From Allodiplogaster sudhausi (taxonomy: Eukaryota; Nematoda; Chromadorea; Rhabditida; Diplogasteridae), in contig CALZFC010000010.1 in assembly GCA_945643635.1 (NCBI GenBank), positions 974,501 through 1,038,500 of the forward strand: 64,000 nt of DNA, written 5' to 3'. Of this stretch, positions 63,870 to 64,000 are shown piece after piece. The translations under genes and the position numbers were made by a program. The first letter of the stretch is position 1. Each line of letters opens with the position of its first letter. The notes beneath the pieces were generated by a model. That model had not been told where the DNA came from and did no database searches. It worked only from the letters and a program-made list of their open reading frames with translations.

Positions 63870-64000
63870 TTTAGCGTTCCCATTTTTTCAATCATAATTA
63901 AGCTTGCAACTGGTAAAGTTCAATGTTTCGGGACCAATTGAACAAAAAAATATAGTATGGACTTTAAGAATTTCAGCAATCTTCAGAGAAAACACGTAAG
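63870..64000. other. Upstream flank; nothing identified
   Basis: Keeps some similarity to 60200-60270 (AATTAAGCT-GCAA, CTCAATRTTTCG), the upstream flank of unit 1. Confidence 0.4.

Overview
This is a nuclear window from a nematode, with split genes and many repeats. The evidence is nematode-type secreted transthyretin-like genes, an otopetrin-like channel gene, a tandem family of small cysteine-rich secreted proteins, short GT-AG introns with TTTCAG-like acceptors, and nuclear tRNA genes. I cannot name the species. I rebuilt gene models by hand from ORFs, splice sites and intron phase, so exon borders are predictions.

Layout. 1-6.1 kb and 11.4-20.3 kb hold two diverged copies of a segmental duplication. 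Each copy carries pieces of a coiled-coil gene plus a tRNA-Pro/tRNA-Glu pair, decayed differently in each copy. Between the copies, on the minus strand, is a peptide-receptor-like GPCR gene (6.9-9.0 kb) covering TM1 to TM6. 19.2 kb has a short TA-flanked transposon and 20.8-23.2 kb is rich in CT/GA microsatellites. A complete four-helix MARVEL-type gene (23.6-25.4 kb, plus) and two tandem transthyretin-like genes follow (27.1-30.7 kb, plus); the second has lost the family C-terminus. 32.2-36.8 kb (minus) is one gene with a SOCS-box-like C-terminus. Its large intron is almost filled by a 2.6 kb palindromic element. 37.3-43.3 kb is an apparently complete PIF/Harbinger transposon with a DDE transposase and a divergent Myb/SANT-like protein. 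At 45.1-48.8 kb is an internally deleted derivative of it, into which a second 2.4 kb palindromic element has inserted at TTAA. 49.7-56.3 kb (minus) is an otopetrin-like proton-channel gene of about 683 residues, with a perfect TAA array of about 1 kb in one intron. 57.7-63.9 kb (minus) holds a tandemly duplicated pair of cysteine-rich secreted protein units, each pair behind one TATA box, one non-coding leader exon and one signal-peptide exon.

Most notable is the palindromic element family (32988-35609 and 46321-48755). Both members have a TTAA boundary, related ends, arms of about 1 kb, and a tRNA-like B-box segment in each arm. Nothing here suggests a bacterial system or a virus. The cellular genes are receptor, channel, membrane and secreted-protein genes with no sign of a shared pathway; the repeats account for most of the unusual structure.
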